64,000 bases of DNA from Burkholderiales bacterium 67-32 (GCA_001898625.1 MKUP01000032.1:154831-218830), one strand, 5' to 3'; shown: positions 32,931 through 42,286, counted from the first letter of the stretch. The notes: generated by a model from the letters alone, not told the origin. Numbers and translations: made by a program.

Positions 32931-34031
32931 ATGCGCCTGGGTTACTTCACGATGCCGCTGCATCCCTTGCATCGCAACCCCACCGAAACCCTGCAGGAAG
33001 ACCGCGAGGCCATCATCCTGGCCGACAAGCTGGGCTTCTACGACGCCTTCGTGGGCGAGCACCTGACCGACCAGGCCGAGAACGTTACCAACAGCCTGCT
33101 GTTCCTGGCGACCCTGATCCCCGTGACCTCGCGGATCAAGCTCGCCTCAGGCACTTCGAATCTTTCGCACTCGCATCCCACGCTGCTGGCCGCCCACGCG
33201 GCCATGTTCGACCACCTGGCCAAGGGCCGCTTCATCTTCGGCATCAGCCCCGGCGCGCTGGCGTCCGACGCCGAGGCGCTCGGCATCCTGGACCAGGACC
33301 GCAACCGCCTGTTCGCCGAAGCCATCGACGTCATCCTGGCCATTTGGGAAAAGAACGCTCCCTACGACATCGACCTGCCCGACAACCGCTTCAAGGTCAC
33401 CACGGCCGGCACCTGCGCCTTCGAGATCGGCCGCGGCATCATGCCCAAGCCCTACCAGCGGCCGTATCCCGAGATCGTCGGTACGGTGGTGGCGCCGTTC
33501 TCCAAGGGTGTCGTCGCCATGGGCCGGCGCGACTTCCACCCCATGTCGGCCAACTTCCTGCTGTCGCACTGGCTGCGCAGCCACTGGGACAACTACGCCG
33601 AGGGCAAGCGCTCGGTGGGCGTGGCGCCCGACGTGGCCGACTGGCGCGTCGCCCGGACCATCTTCGTGGCCGACGACGGCGCCACCGCCCAGGCCTACGG
33701 CAAGCACGACGCCAACAGCCCCTACCGGTACTACTACAAGCAGATGTTGACCAAGATGAAGATGTCCAACCGGCACGTCATCTTCAAGAAGCACCGCGAC
33801 GAGGACGACGGCGCCGTTACCCTGGACCGGCTGGTCGACGAACTGGTGATCGCCGGCACCGTGGACGAAGTCGTGGACCAGATCCTGGCGCTGCGCGAGA
33901 CCGCGGGCGATTTCGGCGAAATCGTCTACGCCGGGATGGACATGGTGGACAAGAACCTGGCCAACCGGTCGATGGAACTGATGGCCACCGAGGTCATGCC
34001 CCGGGTCAACGCCGCCATCGGCGGCCGCTAG
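32931..34031 (+). CDS. Luciferase-like (LLM class) flavin-dependent monooxygenase
   Basis: 366 residues. The bacterial luciferase-like TIM-barrel family is recognised from LGYFTMPLHPLHR near the start, ADKLGFYDAFVGEHLTD near residues 30-46, and FDHLAKGRFIFGISPGAL near residues 92-109. Enzymes of this class use reduced FMN and oxygen to hydroxylate or Baeyer-Villiger-oxidise substrates and need a separate reductase. The flavin reductase gene 13 bases downstream supplies that partner. The sequence is reminiscent of limonene-type monooxygenases, but substrate assignment is not possible. Confidence 0.9.
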   Translation: MRLGYFTMPLHPLHRNPTETLQEDREAIILADKLGFYDAFVGEHLTDQAENVTNSLLFLATLIPVTSRIKLASGTSNLSHSHPTLLAAHAAMFDHLAKGRFIFGISPGALASDAEALGILDQDRNRLFAEAIDVILAIWEKNAPYDIDLPDNRFKVTTAGTCAFEIGRGIMPKPYQRPYPEIVGTVVAPFSKGVVAMGRRDFHPMSANFLLSHWLRSHWDNYAEGKRSVGVAPDVADWRVARTIFVADDGATAQAYGKHDANSPYRYYYKQMLTKMKMSNRHVIFKKHRDEDDGAVTLDRLVDELVIAGTVDEVVDQILALRETAGDFGEIVYAGMDMVDKNLANRSMELMATEVMPRVNAAIGGR

Positions 34032-34043
34032 CGGAGAGAGGCC

Positions 34044-34547
34044 ATGGCGCTGAGCGCGGAAGAGTTTCGGCGGATGATGCGGCGCTATCCGGCCGCTGTG
34101 ACCGTCATCACCACCGGCCAGGCGCCTGACCGGGCCGGCATGACGGCCACCGCGGTGATGTCGCTGTCCATGGAGCCGGTGCAACTGGTGTGCGCCATCA
34201 ACCGGTCCACCTATACGCACGAGCGGCTGGTGCGGCACGGCCGGTTTTGCGTGAATGTGCTGGAGCGCGGGCAGATCGCCGTGGCGAAGCTGTTTTCGGG
34301 GCAGGGCGGCATGATGGGCGATGCGCGTTTCGGCGATGAGGCCTGGACCGTCGCGCCGTCGGGCGTTCCCATGCTGAAGGGGGCGGTGCTGGCGTTTGAC
34401 TGCCACCTGGCGCAGTGCGTGGACGCGGGCACGCACACCCTGGTCATCGGCGAGGTGGAGGCGGGTTGCGGGACGCAGGCCCTGCAACCGCTGCTTTACC
34501 TGGACGGAGCGTGGGCGCGGGCGGAGAAGGTGGCCGAGCCGGCTTGA
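34044..34547 (+). CDS. Flavin reductase (HpaC-like)
   Basis: 167 residues. The flavin-reductase-like fold is seen in FRRMMRRYPAAVTVITT near the start, GMTATAVMSLSMEPVQLVCAINRS (residues ~32-55), and the FCVNVLERGQIAVAKLFSG segment. It supplies reduced FMN/FAD to the adjacent monooxygenase. GGAGAG lies before the ATG. It is the last gene of the IclR-controlled plus-strand operon and is convergent with a LysR gene. Confidence 0.9.
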   Translation: MALSAEEFRRMMRRYPAAVTVITTGQAPDRAGMTATAVMSLSMEPVQLVCAINRSTYTHERLVRHGRFCVNVLERGQIAVAKLFSGQGGMMGDARFGDEAWTVAPSGVPMLKGAVLAFDCHLAQCVDAGTHTLVIGEVEAGCGTQALQPLLYLDGAWARAEKVAEPA

Positions 34548-34557
34548 GCGTGGGCGG

Positions 34558-35451
34558 TCAGACCGGCTCCGGATGCACGTCATGCAGCGACGTACGCCGG
34601 AAAATATCGAGCAGTTCAGCGGCGATTTGTTGCTTCGATCCCCCGATGGCCTCGGCAATGCCAATGCGCCGCATGAGGGGCGGCGTTCCCAAGGGCATGA
34701 CGCGCAGCCCGTACAACTGCGAAAGCCGGGGGTTGCCATCGGGAACGATGGATACCCCCAGGCCGTTCAGGACTAGCAGCTTGATGGCGTCCACGGATTC
34801 GACATCCATCGCATCTTTCAACTCCAGTTGGCGGGCCGCCAGGTGTTCTTCGATGTCGCGGCTGACCAGGAAGTTGCTGCCGAACCGGATGTAGGGGAAC
34901 TCGCGCAGCAGGGCCTCGTCGGTGTGGCCGCGCGCGTGCGGCGGAGCGATCACCACGATGGGCTCCAGCGCGCACATCGTCCATTTCACGCCTTCGAGCT
35001 GGGTCCTGGGTTCGCTGATGAACGCGACGTCGATTTCATCGTGTTCGAGCCGTTTGATGAGAAAGGCCGGGCGTCCATACCGCATCCGCACCTGCAGGCG
35101 GGGGTAGGCCTTGCGCAGGGCCGCGAGCGAACGCGGGATGATGCTGGTGAGCACGGTGGGGGAGGCGCCGATGCGCAGCACGCCGCTGAAATTGGATGAA
35201 TCCGCCACCGCGTTGTGCAGTTGGTCATGCAGCCTGAGTATCTCCCTGGCCCGTTCGACGATGACCAGCCCCGCTTCGTTGAGCCGGGCGGGCTTGCGTT
35301 TGCGGTCCAGCAACTGGACGCCGAATTCCCGCTCGAGATTGGCCACATGGGCGCTGACCGCGGGTACGGTCAGGAACAGCGCTTCCGAGGCGGCGGTGAT
35401 GCTGCCGTGATCGGCTATGGAAACCAGAGACCGCAGTTCGCGTGACGACAT
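34558..35451 (-). CDS. LysR-family transcriptional regulator
   Basis: 297 residues. The winged helix-turn-helix is at residues 1-60 (LRSLVSIADHGSITAASEALF, VPAVSAHVANLEREFGVQLL). The effector domain starts near residue 90 (LRIGASPTVLTSIIPRSL). It is divergent from the Bug gene at 35609 and the four downstream catabolic genes, which it should activate. A TTTTC/GAAAA palindrome in the shared gap is a candidate site. Confidence 0.92.
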   Translation of the reverse strand: MSSRELRSLVSIADHGSITAASEALFLTVPAVSAHVANLEREFGVQLLDRKRKPARLNEAGLVIVERAREILRLHDQLHNAVADSSNFSGVLRIGASPTVLTSIIPRSLAALRKAYPRLQVRMRYGRPAFLIKRLEHDEIDVAFISEPRTQLEGVKWTMCALEPIVVIAPPHARGHTDEALLREFPYIRFGSNFLVSRDIEEHLAARQLELKDAMDVESVDAIKLLVLNGLGVSIVPDGNPRLSQLYGLRVMPLGTPPLMRRIGIAEAIGGSKQQIAAELLDIFRRTSLHDVHPEPV

Positions 35452-35523
35452 GGAGGGCTTCTCCGACTGTGCAGGACGGTCCGCAAAGGACGCAGTTACA
35501 TCCTAACAAAAGAAATCCTTAAG

Positions 35524-35538
35524 TTTTCCTTCAGAAAA
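35524..35538. promoter_or_regulatory. Candidate LysR site
   Basis: TTTTC and GAAAA are inverted with a five-base centre in the 157-base divergent gap between the LysR gene and the Bug gene. The surrounding AT-rich stretch is the likely control region of both. Confidence 0.35.
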
Positions 35539-35608
35539 TACAGAGAAACCCGCGGGCATCCGATGCTAGGCTGAACGACATAACGAGACCACCCGCGAGG
35601 TGCAAGCC

Positions 35609-36589
35609 ATGTCCCCGTTCTTCCGTGCAATCCGATTCCTGTTGGGGCTCGCCGTCCTGTCGGCGTCGACATATGTGCATGCGGCGTATCCCGACCGGCC
35701 CGTGCGGCTGATCGTGACGTATCAGGCCGGCGGATCCGCCGACGTCCTGGCGCGCATCTTCGCCAGGTCATTTTCCGACCAATTGGGCCAACCCGTGGTG
35801 GTGGAGAACAAGCCGGGCGGCGCGGGCGTCATCGGCATCAGCGCGGTGACCCAGAGCCCCGCGGACGGCAACACGCTGCTGTTCTGTCCGCCCGGTCCGC
35901 TGGTGAACCTGCCGTTGATGGGCATGAAACTGCCGTTCGATGTCTACAAGGACCTGACCTACATCACCCTGTTGACCGATACGTCGAAGGTGATCGTCGT
36001 TCCCGCGAGCCTGGGCATCAAGACGCTGGAGGAGTTCGTGGCCCATGTGCGCGCGCATCCGGGAAAGCTCTCGTTCGGGTCGGCCGGCACCGGTTCGATG
36101 ACTCACCTCACGGCCGAGCTCATGATGTCGCTCGCGAAGATCGACATGGTGCACGTGCCCTACAAGAGCGGCTCGCCCATCGTCATGGACATGCTCAACG
36201 GCAATCTGCAGATGTTCATCGGCGAGATGCCGAACGTGCTGCCGCAGGTCCGCGCCGGGAAACTGGTGGCGCTGGCCGTCACGGACGCGAAGCGCAGCAC
36301 CTTCCTGCCGGACGTTCCCACCACGGCGGAGGCGGGATATCCGGAGCTCATCGGCGGCGGCGGCGCCTACGGTTTGTGCGGCCCGGCGAACCTGCCGCCG
36401 GCGGTCACCAAGCGTATCCACGAAGCGGCGGTCGAAGCGCTCAAGTCCCCGGGGCTGGTGGAGCTCTTCTCCCAGCAGGGTTCCCGTCCCGAGCAGTCGA
36501 CCGGCGCGCAGTACATGGACTACATCCGCAGCGAAACGGCGCGGTGGGGCCCGATCATCAAGAGCAGGAACATCTCGTCCACCAACTGA
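35609..36589 (+). CDS. Bug-family periplasmic receptor
   Basis: 326 residues from ATG 35609, with GAGGT seven bases upstream. The signal peptide ends after HAA near residue 26. Family marks: YPDRPVRLIVTYQAGGSAD, GQPVVVENKPGGAGVIG and ADGNTLLF. It opens a five-gene plus-strand operon (dioxygenase, quinone oxidoreductase, enolase-superfamily enzyme, rhodanese) opposite a LysR regulator. It is likely to bind the substrate of that pathway. Confidence 0.92.
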   Translation: MSPFFRAIRFLLGLAVLSASTYVHAAYPDRPVRLIVTYQAGGSADVLARIFARSFSDQLGQPVVVENKPGGAGVIGISAVTQSPADGNTLLFCPPGPLVNLPLMGMKLPFDVYKDLTYITLLTDTSKVIVVPASLGIKTLEEFVAHVRAHPGKLSFGSAGTGSMTHLTAELMMSLAKIDMVHVPYKSGSPIVMDMLNGNLQMFIGEMPNVLPQVRAGKLVALAVTDAKRSTFLPDVPTTAEAGYPELIGGGGAYGLCGPANLPPAVTKRIHEAAVEALKSPGLVELFSQQGSRPEQSTGAQYMDYIRSETARWGPIIKSRNISSTN

Positions 36590-36624
36590 ACGGCCGGTCG
36601 CGGCCCTTGCAACGGTAAATCACC

Positions 36625-37497
36625 ATGTCGATGACGATCACTCCGCTTTGTGCGGCCCTGGGCGCCGAGGTCCAGGGGCTGGACCTGCGCCAGCCTGTCT
36701 CGGACGATCTGCGCGAGCAGCTCCACGATGCGTGGAACCGCCACCTGGTGCTGGTTTTCCGCGACCAGCGGCTCGATGCCGGCCAGTTCCTGGCCGCCAG
36801 CCAGATCTTCGGCGGGCTCGACATGCCGCCGGGCGTGCGCTACGGCCGTGTCCATATTCCCGCGCATCCCGAGATCGCGCTGATGTCGAACGAAGAGGAG
36901 AACGGCAAGCCCAAGGGATTGCTGGGAAGCTCCGAGCTGGTCTGGCATGCCGACATGACCTTCGACGAGCTGCCGCCCAGGGGCGCCATCCTGTATCCCC
37001 TGCGTCTTCCGGAAACGGGAGGCGAAACGTTCTTCTCGAACCTCTATCTCGCGCACGATACCTTGCCGGAGGCGCTGCGGGCGCAGGCCCAGGGGCGGCA
37101 TGCCTTCCATGACGGATCGCTCAACAGCGCGGGCAAGCCGCGCGCCGATGGCGCCGCGCTGCGCGAGGGGGAACGCCCCCCCGGTGCGGTCCACCCGCTG
37201 CTGAGGGTGCATCCGGCCACCGGGCGCTCGGTGGTGTTCCTCGGCCGCCGGCAGAAGTCGTACGTGACGGAGTGGCCCGACGAGCGTGGCGAGGCATTGC
37301 TGGACGGGCTTTGGGCGCATGCCACGCAGCCTCAGTTCGTCTACAAGCACGCGTGGCGCATGGGCGACATGCTGATCTGGGACAACCTCGCCACGATGCA
37401 TCGCCGGGATGCCCTGGATGCGAGCCAGCCGCGCACGCTGTACCGCACGCAGATATCGGGCCGGCAGCCCGTGCGCGCGGCGGCGGAGCCGGCCTGA
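36625..37497 (+). CDS. TauD/TfdA-family Fe(II)/2-oxoglutarate dioxygenase
   Basis: 290 residues. The 2-His-1-carboxylate iron site is His108-x-Asp110 (WHADMTF) with distal His259 (NLATMHRRDAL) and a following Arg for 2-oxoglutarate. The N-terminal LGAEVQGLDLRQPVSD is typical of TauD/TfdA. The family hydroxylates sulfonates, aryloxyacids or sulfate esters, releasing sulfite or a phenol. With a rhodanese at the end of the operon a sulfur-containing substrate is attractive, but that is inference. Confidence 0.9.
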   Translation: MSMTITPLCAALGAEVQGLDLRQPVSDDLREQLHDAWNRHLVLVFRDQRLDAGQFLAASQIFGGLDMPPGVRYGRVHIPAHPEIALMSNEEENGKPKGLLGSSELVWHADMTFDELPPRGAILYPLRLPETGGETFFSNLYLAHDTLPEALRAQAQGRHAFHDGSLNSAGKPRADGAALREGERPPGAVHPLLRVHPATGRSVVFLGRRQKSYVTEWPDERGEALLDGLWAHATQPQFVYKHAWRMGDMLIWDNLATMHRRDALDASQPRTLYRTQISGRQPVRAAAEPA

Positions 37498-37507
37498 GGA
37501 CGCGGCG

Positions 37508-38533
37508 ATGCGCGCGGTTCGTATCGAACGTTTCGGTGGGCCGGACGCCCTGCGGCTGGTGCAGGATCTTCCCGTGCCCGAACCCGGCCCCGGCGAGGTG
37601 CGGGTGCGCATGGCCTACGCCGGCGTGAACTACACGGATATCTACCGGCGCGAGGGAGACTACGCGGCATCCGCCACGTATGAATCGCGCCTGCCCCTGA
37701 CGCTGGGGATCGAGGGGGCCGGGCGCGTCGACGCATTGGGGTCGGACGTTTCGGGTATCGAGCCGGGCGCGCGGGTCGCGTTCACCCGTACCCTGGGCGC
37801 CTGGGCCGACCATGCCATCGTTCCCGCGCACCGCCTGGCGCGCGTGCCCGACGGCGTCTCCCTGGCCCGCGCGGCCGCGGGCATGACCAATGCCATGACG
37901 GCGCACTATCTGACGACCGAGTTCGGCTTGCGGGCGAACGACTGGTGCCTGGTGCATGCGGGAGCCGGCGGCGTCGGGCAATGGCTCATCCGGCGGGCGA
38001 GGGCGCTGGGCGTGAACGTGATCGCGACCGCGGGCAGCGAGGCCAAGGCGCGGATCGCCCGCGACCTGGGCGCCCGGGAAGTGGTCCTGTATCGCGAGGC
38101 GGATTTCGTCGCGCAAGCGCGGCGCGCGACCGAAGGGCGAGGGGTCGACGTAGTGTTCGATTCGGTGGGCCGCGATACGCTGGCCGGGTCGCTGCGATCG
38201 CTCCGGCGGCGCGGCACATGCGTGCTGTACGGACACGCATCGGGCCGGGTGGATGCGCTGGACACCATGGCGCTGGCGGAGGCCGGATCGGTCTTTCTTA
38301 CCCGCCCCCATATGTCGGACTACATCGCGACGGCCCAGGAATACGCCTGGCGGGCCGGCGACGTGATGAGCTGGCTGGCGGCCGACGCGGATGCCGGCAG
38401 CGCCCCGCGCATCTGGCCGCTGGAGCAGGCTGGGCTGGCGCAGACCGAACAGGCCTCGCGCGCCACGACCGGCAAGGCCATCCTCGCCATCGCGCCTGAT
38501 CTCGATGGCCCGGTGCCGGAGACCGCAGCATGA
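37508..38533 (+). CDS. Zinc-independent quinone oxidoreductase (MDR family)
   Basis: 341 residues from ATG 37508. A GroES-like N-terminal domain (PEPGPGEVRVRMAYAGVNYTDIYRR) and a Rossmann cofactor domain with HAGAGGVGQWLI near residues 154-165 place it with NADPH:quinone oxidoreductases of the medium-chain family. The zinc-binding cysteine cluster of alcohol dehydrogenases is absent. It probably reduces a quinone or an alpha,beta-unsaturated carbonyl intermediate. Its stop overlaps the next start by four bases (ATGA). Confidence 0.9.
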   Translation: MRAVRIERFGGPDALRLVQDLPVPEPGPGEVRVRMAYAGVNYTDIYRREGDYAASATYESRLPLTLGIEGAGRVDALGSDVSGIEPGARVAFTRTLGAWADHAIVPAHRLARVPDGVSLARAAAGMTNAMTAHYLTTEFGLRANDWCLVHAGAGGVGQWLIRRARALGVNVIATAGSEAKARIARDLGAREVVLYREADFVAQARRATEGRGVDVVFDSVGRDTLAGSLRSLRRRGTCVLYGHASGRVDALDTMALAEAGSVFLTRPHMSDYIATAQEYAWRAGDVMSWLAADADAGSAPRIWPLEQAGLAQTEQASRATTGKAILAIAPDLDGPVPETAA

Positions 38534-39627
38534 AGATAGATGCCATTCATCTTTACCGGCTGTCAATGCCGCTGAAGACGCCGTATGCGGTCTCCCGTAA
38601 GGTGTTCCACGAGATCACGCCGATGGTGGCCGAGGTCCGGGGCAGCGAGGGCGGGCAGGGCTGGGGCGAAGCCCTGATCACGCCGGGCTACACCCATGAA
38701 AGCGTGGAAGGCGGCTGGGATTTCTGCCGGAACGCGGCGTCGGCGCTGATCGGGATGGATCCGATGGCGGCGCTGGCGATCTTGCGGCGCCAGGTCGACC
38801 AGCATCCGTGCGCGGCCAGCACGCTCATCGCGGCATTGGAAATGTTGACGGAACACGAGGCGCTGCGGGTGACGCAAACCGCGAGGATCCCGTTGTTGGC
38901 GCCGTGCCACGCGAAGGACCGCGAGGCGTTGAAGGACGAGGTGAACGGGCTGATCGAATCCGGTTTCGCCACGCTCAAGGTCAAGGCCGGCTTCGACGTC
39001 GACGGCGACCTGGCGCGTCTTCATGTCATCGCCGACGCGGCGCGGGGCAGAGCGAAGCTGCGCATCGACGCGAACTGCGGTTTTTCGCTGGACGATGCCC
39101 GCCGCTACCTGGACGGTTTGCGCGGTGTGCCGGATGTCGAGCTGCTGGAACAGCCTTGCGGCGCGCAGGATTGGGACAGCAACGCCGAAGTGGCGCGCCT
39201 CTCGCCGGTGCCCGTGATGCTTGACGAATCGATCTATAGCCTGGCCGACATCGACCGCGCCGCCTCGCTGCCGGGTGTCGGGTTCATCAAATTGAAGATG
39301 AAGAAGACCGGCGGCGTCGAACTGCTCTGCCAGGCGCTGGATCACATCCATGCCCGCGGACTTCTGCCCGTGCTGGGGGACGGCGTGTCCACCGAGATCG
39401 GATGCTGGGCCGAAGCCTGTGCGTGGCGGGGCCGTGTGCGGCACGCGGGCGAGATGAATGGCTTTGCCAAGACGCGCGAGCGGCTGTTTCAAGCCCCCCT
39501 GGCCGTCGAACAAGGCGCGCTGTCGTTGGAGGCCGGAGGGATGCCCGCCATCGACCGCGCGGTCCTGGATGCCCACAAAGTCGGGCAGGAGAACTACACG
39601 CTTGCCCGATCCGGTGGGAAACGATGA
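38530..39627 (+). CDS. Enolase-superfamily enzyme (muconate cycloisomerase / dipeptide epimerase-like)
   Basis: 365 residues. Catalytic residues of the muconate-lactonizing subgroup are all seen: Lys150-x-Lys152 (TLKVKAG), metal ligands Asp180 (RIDANCG), Glu207 (LLEQPC) and Asp232 (LDESI), and the second Lys254-x-Lys256 (IKLKMKK). The enzyme abstracts a proton alpha to a carboxylate, giving cycloisomerisation, epimerisation or dehydration. Four-base overlaps with the genes on both sides show tight cotranscription. Which reaction it catalyses cannot be told. Confidence 0.9.
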   Translation: MKIDAIHLYRLSMPLKTPYAVSRKVFHEITPMVAEVRGSEGGQGWGEALITPGYTHESVEGGWDFCRNAASALIGMDPMAALAILRRQVDQHPCAASTLIAALEMLTEHEALRVTQTARIPLLAPCHAKDREALKDEVNGLIESGFATLKVKAGFDVDGDLARLHVIADAARGRAKLRIDANCGFSLDDARRYLDGLRGVPDVELLEQPCGAQDWDSNAEVARLSPVPVMLDESIYSLADIDRAASLPGVGFIKLKMKKTGGVELLCQALDHIHARGLLPVLGDGVSTEIGCWAEACAWRGRVRHAGEMNGFAKTRERLFQAPLAVEQGALSLEAGGMPAIDRAVLDAHKVGQENYTLARSGGKR

Positions 39628-41219
39628 GATTCCCCAGCCACGCCGGCCTCACGGCCAGGGACGCCGCCGCGGCGCCGTCCGTGTCGGCGCGCGACCTGCA
39701 TGCCATGCTGACCGATGGACACGAACTCGCGCTGCTGGACGTGCGCGAGACGGGGGTCCACGTTCGCGGCCACATCTTCCACGCCGCCTCCCTGCCGCTG
39801 TCCACGCTCGAACTGAGTATCGAACAGGCGCTGCCCTGCATGGCAACGCGCATCGTGCTGGTGGACGACGAGGACGGCCTGGCGGCCGCCGCCTCGCGCC
39901 GGCTGTCCAGGATGGGCTATCGCAACGTGGCCGTGCTGGGCGGTGGACAGGCCGGTTGGCGCGCGGCGGGGTTCGCAGAATATTCCGGTCTCCACGTGCC
40001 GAGCAAGGCCTTCGGCGAGGTGGTCGAGCACGCCTACGGCACACCGTCCATCACGGCCGAGGAACTCGAGGCGCGACGCGCGAGCGGCGACGTGCTGGTG
40101 CTCGACAGCCGCAGCGAGGAAGAGTTTCACGCGATGTCCCTGCCCGGAGCGGCTTCCTGCCCCGGCGGTGAACTCGTCGCCCGGGCGCTGCGCCATGAAG
40201 GCCTGCTGGTGGTGAACTGCGCCGGCCGCACGCGTTCGATCATGGGCGCGCAGTCGCTCATCAGCGCCGGCAAGCACGAGGTCCGGGCGTTGCGGAATGG
40301 TTTGATGGGGCAGCGCCTGGCCGGCCTGCCATGCCATCATGGCCGCCGCGATACCCACGCCGACCGGCCCGTGGCGGCCGGCGCCGCGCAAGCCGCGGCG
40401 CGGCTGGCATCCGCGCTGGACATCGCCGTGATCGGAAGCGAACGGGTGAACGCGTTGCTCGCCGACACGACCCGAACCTGCTATCTGTTCGATGTCCGGC
40501 TGCCGGGCGCCTGGCGGGCCGGCACGCTGCCCGGAGCGATCAACACGCCGGGCGGCCAACTGGTACAGCAGACCGACGCTTGCGCACCGGTACGCAATGC
40601 GCGCGTCATCGTGTTCGATACCGATGCGGTGCAGGCGCCGATGACGGCCTTCTGGCTGAGCCAGATGGGATGGGAGGTGTACGTCCACCGTGCGCCGGCC
40701 GACTCGCTCGCACCGCCTCGGCCGGCGGCACCCGCCGCCGCCGATGACGAGGGGACGCAACTGCCGTTGGCTCCCGCCGTTCGGGTAATCGACGTGGGCG
40801 ACTCGCGCCAGTACCGGGCGCGCCACCTGCCGGGCGCGGCCTGGACCGTGCGCTCGCGTCTTGCGCAAACACTGGCCGGCATGCCCGCCGGCGCATCCCT
40901 GGTCTTTACCTGCGCCGACGGCCGCCTGTCGGCCCTGGCGGCGGCCGATGCCCGTGCCCTGGGCCACGATGCCACCCATTTGCGGGGAGGCGTGCAATCT
41001 GTCGGAGCCGCTGGGCTCACCGCGGACGACCCGCGATACCTGACTACGGTGGACGACGTGTGGTATCGGCCCTACGACCGCGATACCGGGGTCGAGGAAG
41101 CCATGCGCGAGTACCTGAGCTGGGAAACCGGCCTGCTCGCGCGGGTGATGGCCGACCCCACGGTCCCGTTTCGCCACGAAGCCATCCTGGCCATGGCCGG
41201 ACTCGATCAGGAGACTTGA
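39624..41219 (+). CDS. Four-domain rhodanese-like sulfurtransferase
   Basis: 531 residues from ATG 39624, overlapping the previous gene by four bases. Four tandem rhodanese folds are visible, starting near residues 20, 143, 270 and 385. The active-site Cys is present in domain 2 (Cys199, VVNCAGRTRS) and domain 4 (Cys430, VFTCADGRLS). In domain 1 and domain 3 the loop carries Asp instead (LVDDEDG, VFDTDAV). So two domains can transfer sulfane sulfur and two are probably structural. No signal peptide is seen, so it is cytoplasmic. It suggests the operon handles a sulfur compound. Confidence 0.9.
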   Translation: MRFPSHAGLTARDAAAAPSVSARDLHAMLTDGHELALLDVRETGVHVRGHIFHAASLPLSTLELSIEQALPCMATRIVLVDDEDGLAAAASRRLSRMGYRNVAVLGGGQAGWRAAGFAEYSGLHVPSKAFGEVVEHAYGTPSITAEELEARRASGDVLVLDSRSEEEFHAMSLPGAASCPGGELVARALRHEGLLVVNCAGRTRSIMGAQSLISAGKHEVRALRNGLMGQRLAGLPCHHGRRDTHADRPVAAGAAQAAARLASALDIAVIGSERVNALLADTTRTCYLFDVRLPGAWRAGTLPGAINTPGGQLVQQTDACAPVRNARVIVFDTDAVQAPMTAFWLSQMGWEVYVHRAPADSLAPPRPAAPAAADDEGTQLPLAPAVRVIDVGDSRQYRARHLPGAAWTVRSRLAQTLAGMPAGASLVFTCADGRLSALAAADARALGHDATHLRGGVQSVGAAGLTADDPRYLTTVDDVWYRPYDRDTGVEEAMREYLSWETGLLARVMADPTVPFRHEAILAMAGLDQET

Positions 41220-41224
41220 GGAGC

Positions 41225-41248
41225 CATGCCCGATCACGCCCGGGCATG
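41225..41248. terminator. Hairpin at the convergent rhodanese/ada junction
   Basis: CATGCCCG and CGGGCATG form a perfect eight-base stem with an eight-base loop, straddling the ada stop codon five bases after the rhodanese stop. It could terminate both convergent transcripts, though no T-tract is present. Confidence 0.4.
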
Positions 41249-42286
41249 CCGCTGCTCGTGCTCCAGCAACCACTGCTTGCGGGCCAGGCCGCCGCCGTAG
41301 CCGGTCAACGCGCCATCCTTGCCCACGACCCGGTGGCAAGGCACGACGATGGCTACCCGGTTGGCGCCATTGGCGCCGGCCACCGCGCGCACGGCCTGCG
41401 GTCTGCCCAGTTTCTTCGCCTGTTCAGCGTAGCTGGCGGTGCGGCCATAGGGAATGGCTTGCAGCGCCTGCCACACCGACTGCTGGAACTCGCTGCCCGG
41501 TGTGTCCAGCACCAGATCGAACCCCTGCCGCGCGCCCGCGAAGTACTCGCCGATCTCGCGCTCGGCCTGCCGCGTGTGGGTGTTTTCTCCAGCCAGGATG
41601 CGCGCCCGCAGCAGCCGTTGCAGATCCTTGAACTCGGTCTCCAGCATCCGGCGGTCGACGAACTCCAGCAGGCAGACGCCGCGCTCGCCGGCGCAGACGA
41701 ACATCGGCCCCAGCGGCGTGGTGAAACGGTGGATGAGCAGCACGCGCGCCTCGGCCGTGGGCGCGCCGCCGGTCAGCTTCTTGACGGTGTAGCCGAAACC
41801 GCTGAGCGAGTCGTAGCCGTTGTCCAGCGCGGCATCGGTCGCACGGCGCCCGGTCTTCAATTCCTCCAGCGCCGTATTGATGCGCAGCGAACGCTGGAAC
41901 GCCTGGAAGCTCATGCGATGGTGCTGCTGGAACCAGCGCCGGATGCGCTCGGGACTCAGCCCGCGTTGTTTGAGCTGCCAATCGCTCAGCCGCTCCTTGG
42001 GATGCTGGCGCACCCAGTCGACAGCCTCGGCCACTTCCGGCGGCGCGGCATGGGCGTTCTCGGTCGGCCGGCATACCTTGCACGGCCGGTAGCCGGCGTC
42101 CAGCGCCTCCTTGAAGTCGGTATAGAACACCACGTTCTCGCGCTTGGGCTTGCGTGCCCGGCAGGTGGCGATGCAGAACACGCCGGTGGTTCTTACGCCG
42201 ACGTAGAAGATGCCGACGTGATCGGCCGCGCGGTCGAGCAGGGCGCGGTAGTAGGTGTCGATTTGCCGGTTGTCGGTGATCAGCAT
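41234..42286 (-). CDS. ada: Ada: bifunctional methylphosphotriester / O6-methylguanine-DNA methyltransferase and regulator
   Basis: 350 residues, full length for Ada. The N-terminal zinc domain has Cys38 (the methyl acceptor for phosphotriesters), Cys42, Cys69 and Cys72 (GVFCIATC ... CKVC). An AraC-type helix-turn-helix follows at about 85-180. The C-terminal O6-methylguanine methyltransferase domain has the acceptor Cys317 (IVVPCHRV) and the GYGGGLARKQWLL segment. It repairs alkylated DNA and, when methylated at Cys38, activates the adaptive response. It is a single gene here, without alkB next to it. Confidence 0.96.
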   Translation of the reverse strand: MLITDNRQIDTYYRALLDRAADHVGIFYVGVRTTGVFCIATCRARKPKRENVVFYTDFKEALDAGYRPCKVCRPTENAHAAPPEVAEAVDWVRQHPKERLSDWQLKQRGLSPERIRRWFQQHHRMSFQAFQRSLRINTALEELKTGRRATDAALDNGYDSLSGFGYTVKKLTGGAPTAEARVLLIHRFTTPLGPMFVCAGERGVCLLEFVDRRMLETEFKDLQRLLRARILAGENTHTRQAEREIGEYFAGARQGFDLVLDTPGSEFQQSVWQALQAIPYGRTASYAEQAKKLGRPQAVRAVAGANGANRVAIVVPCHRVVGKDGALTGYGGGLARKQWLLEHEQRHARA

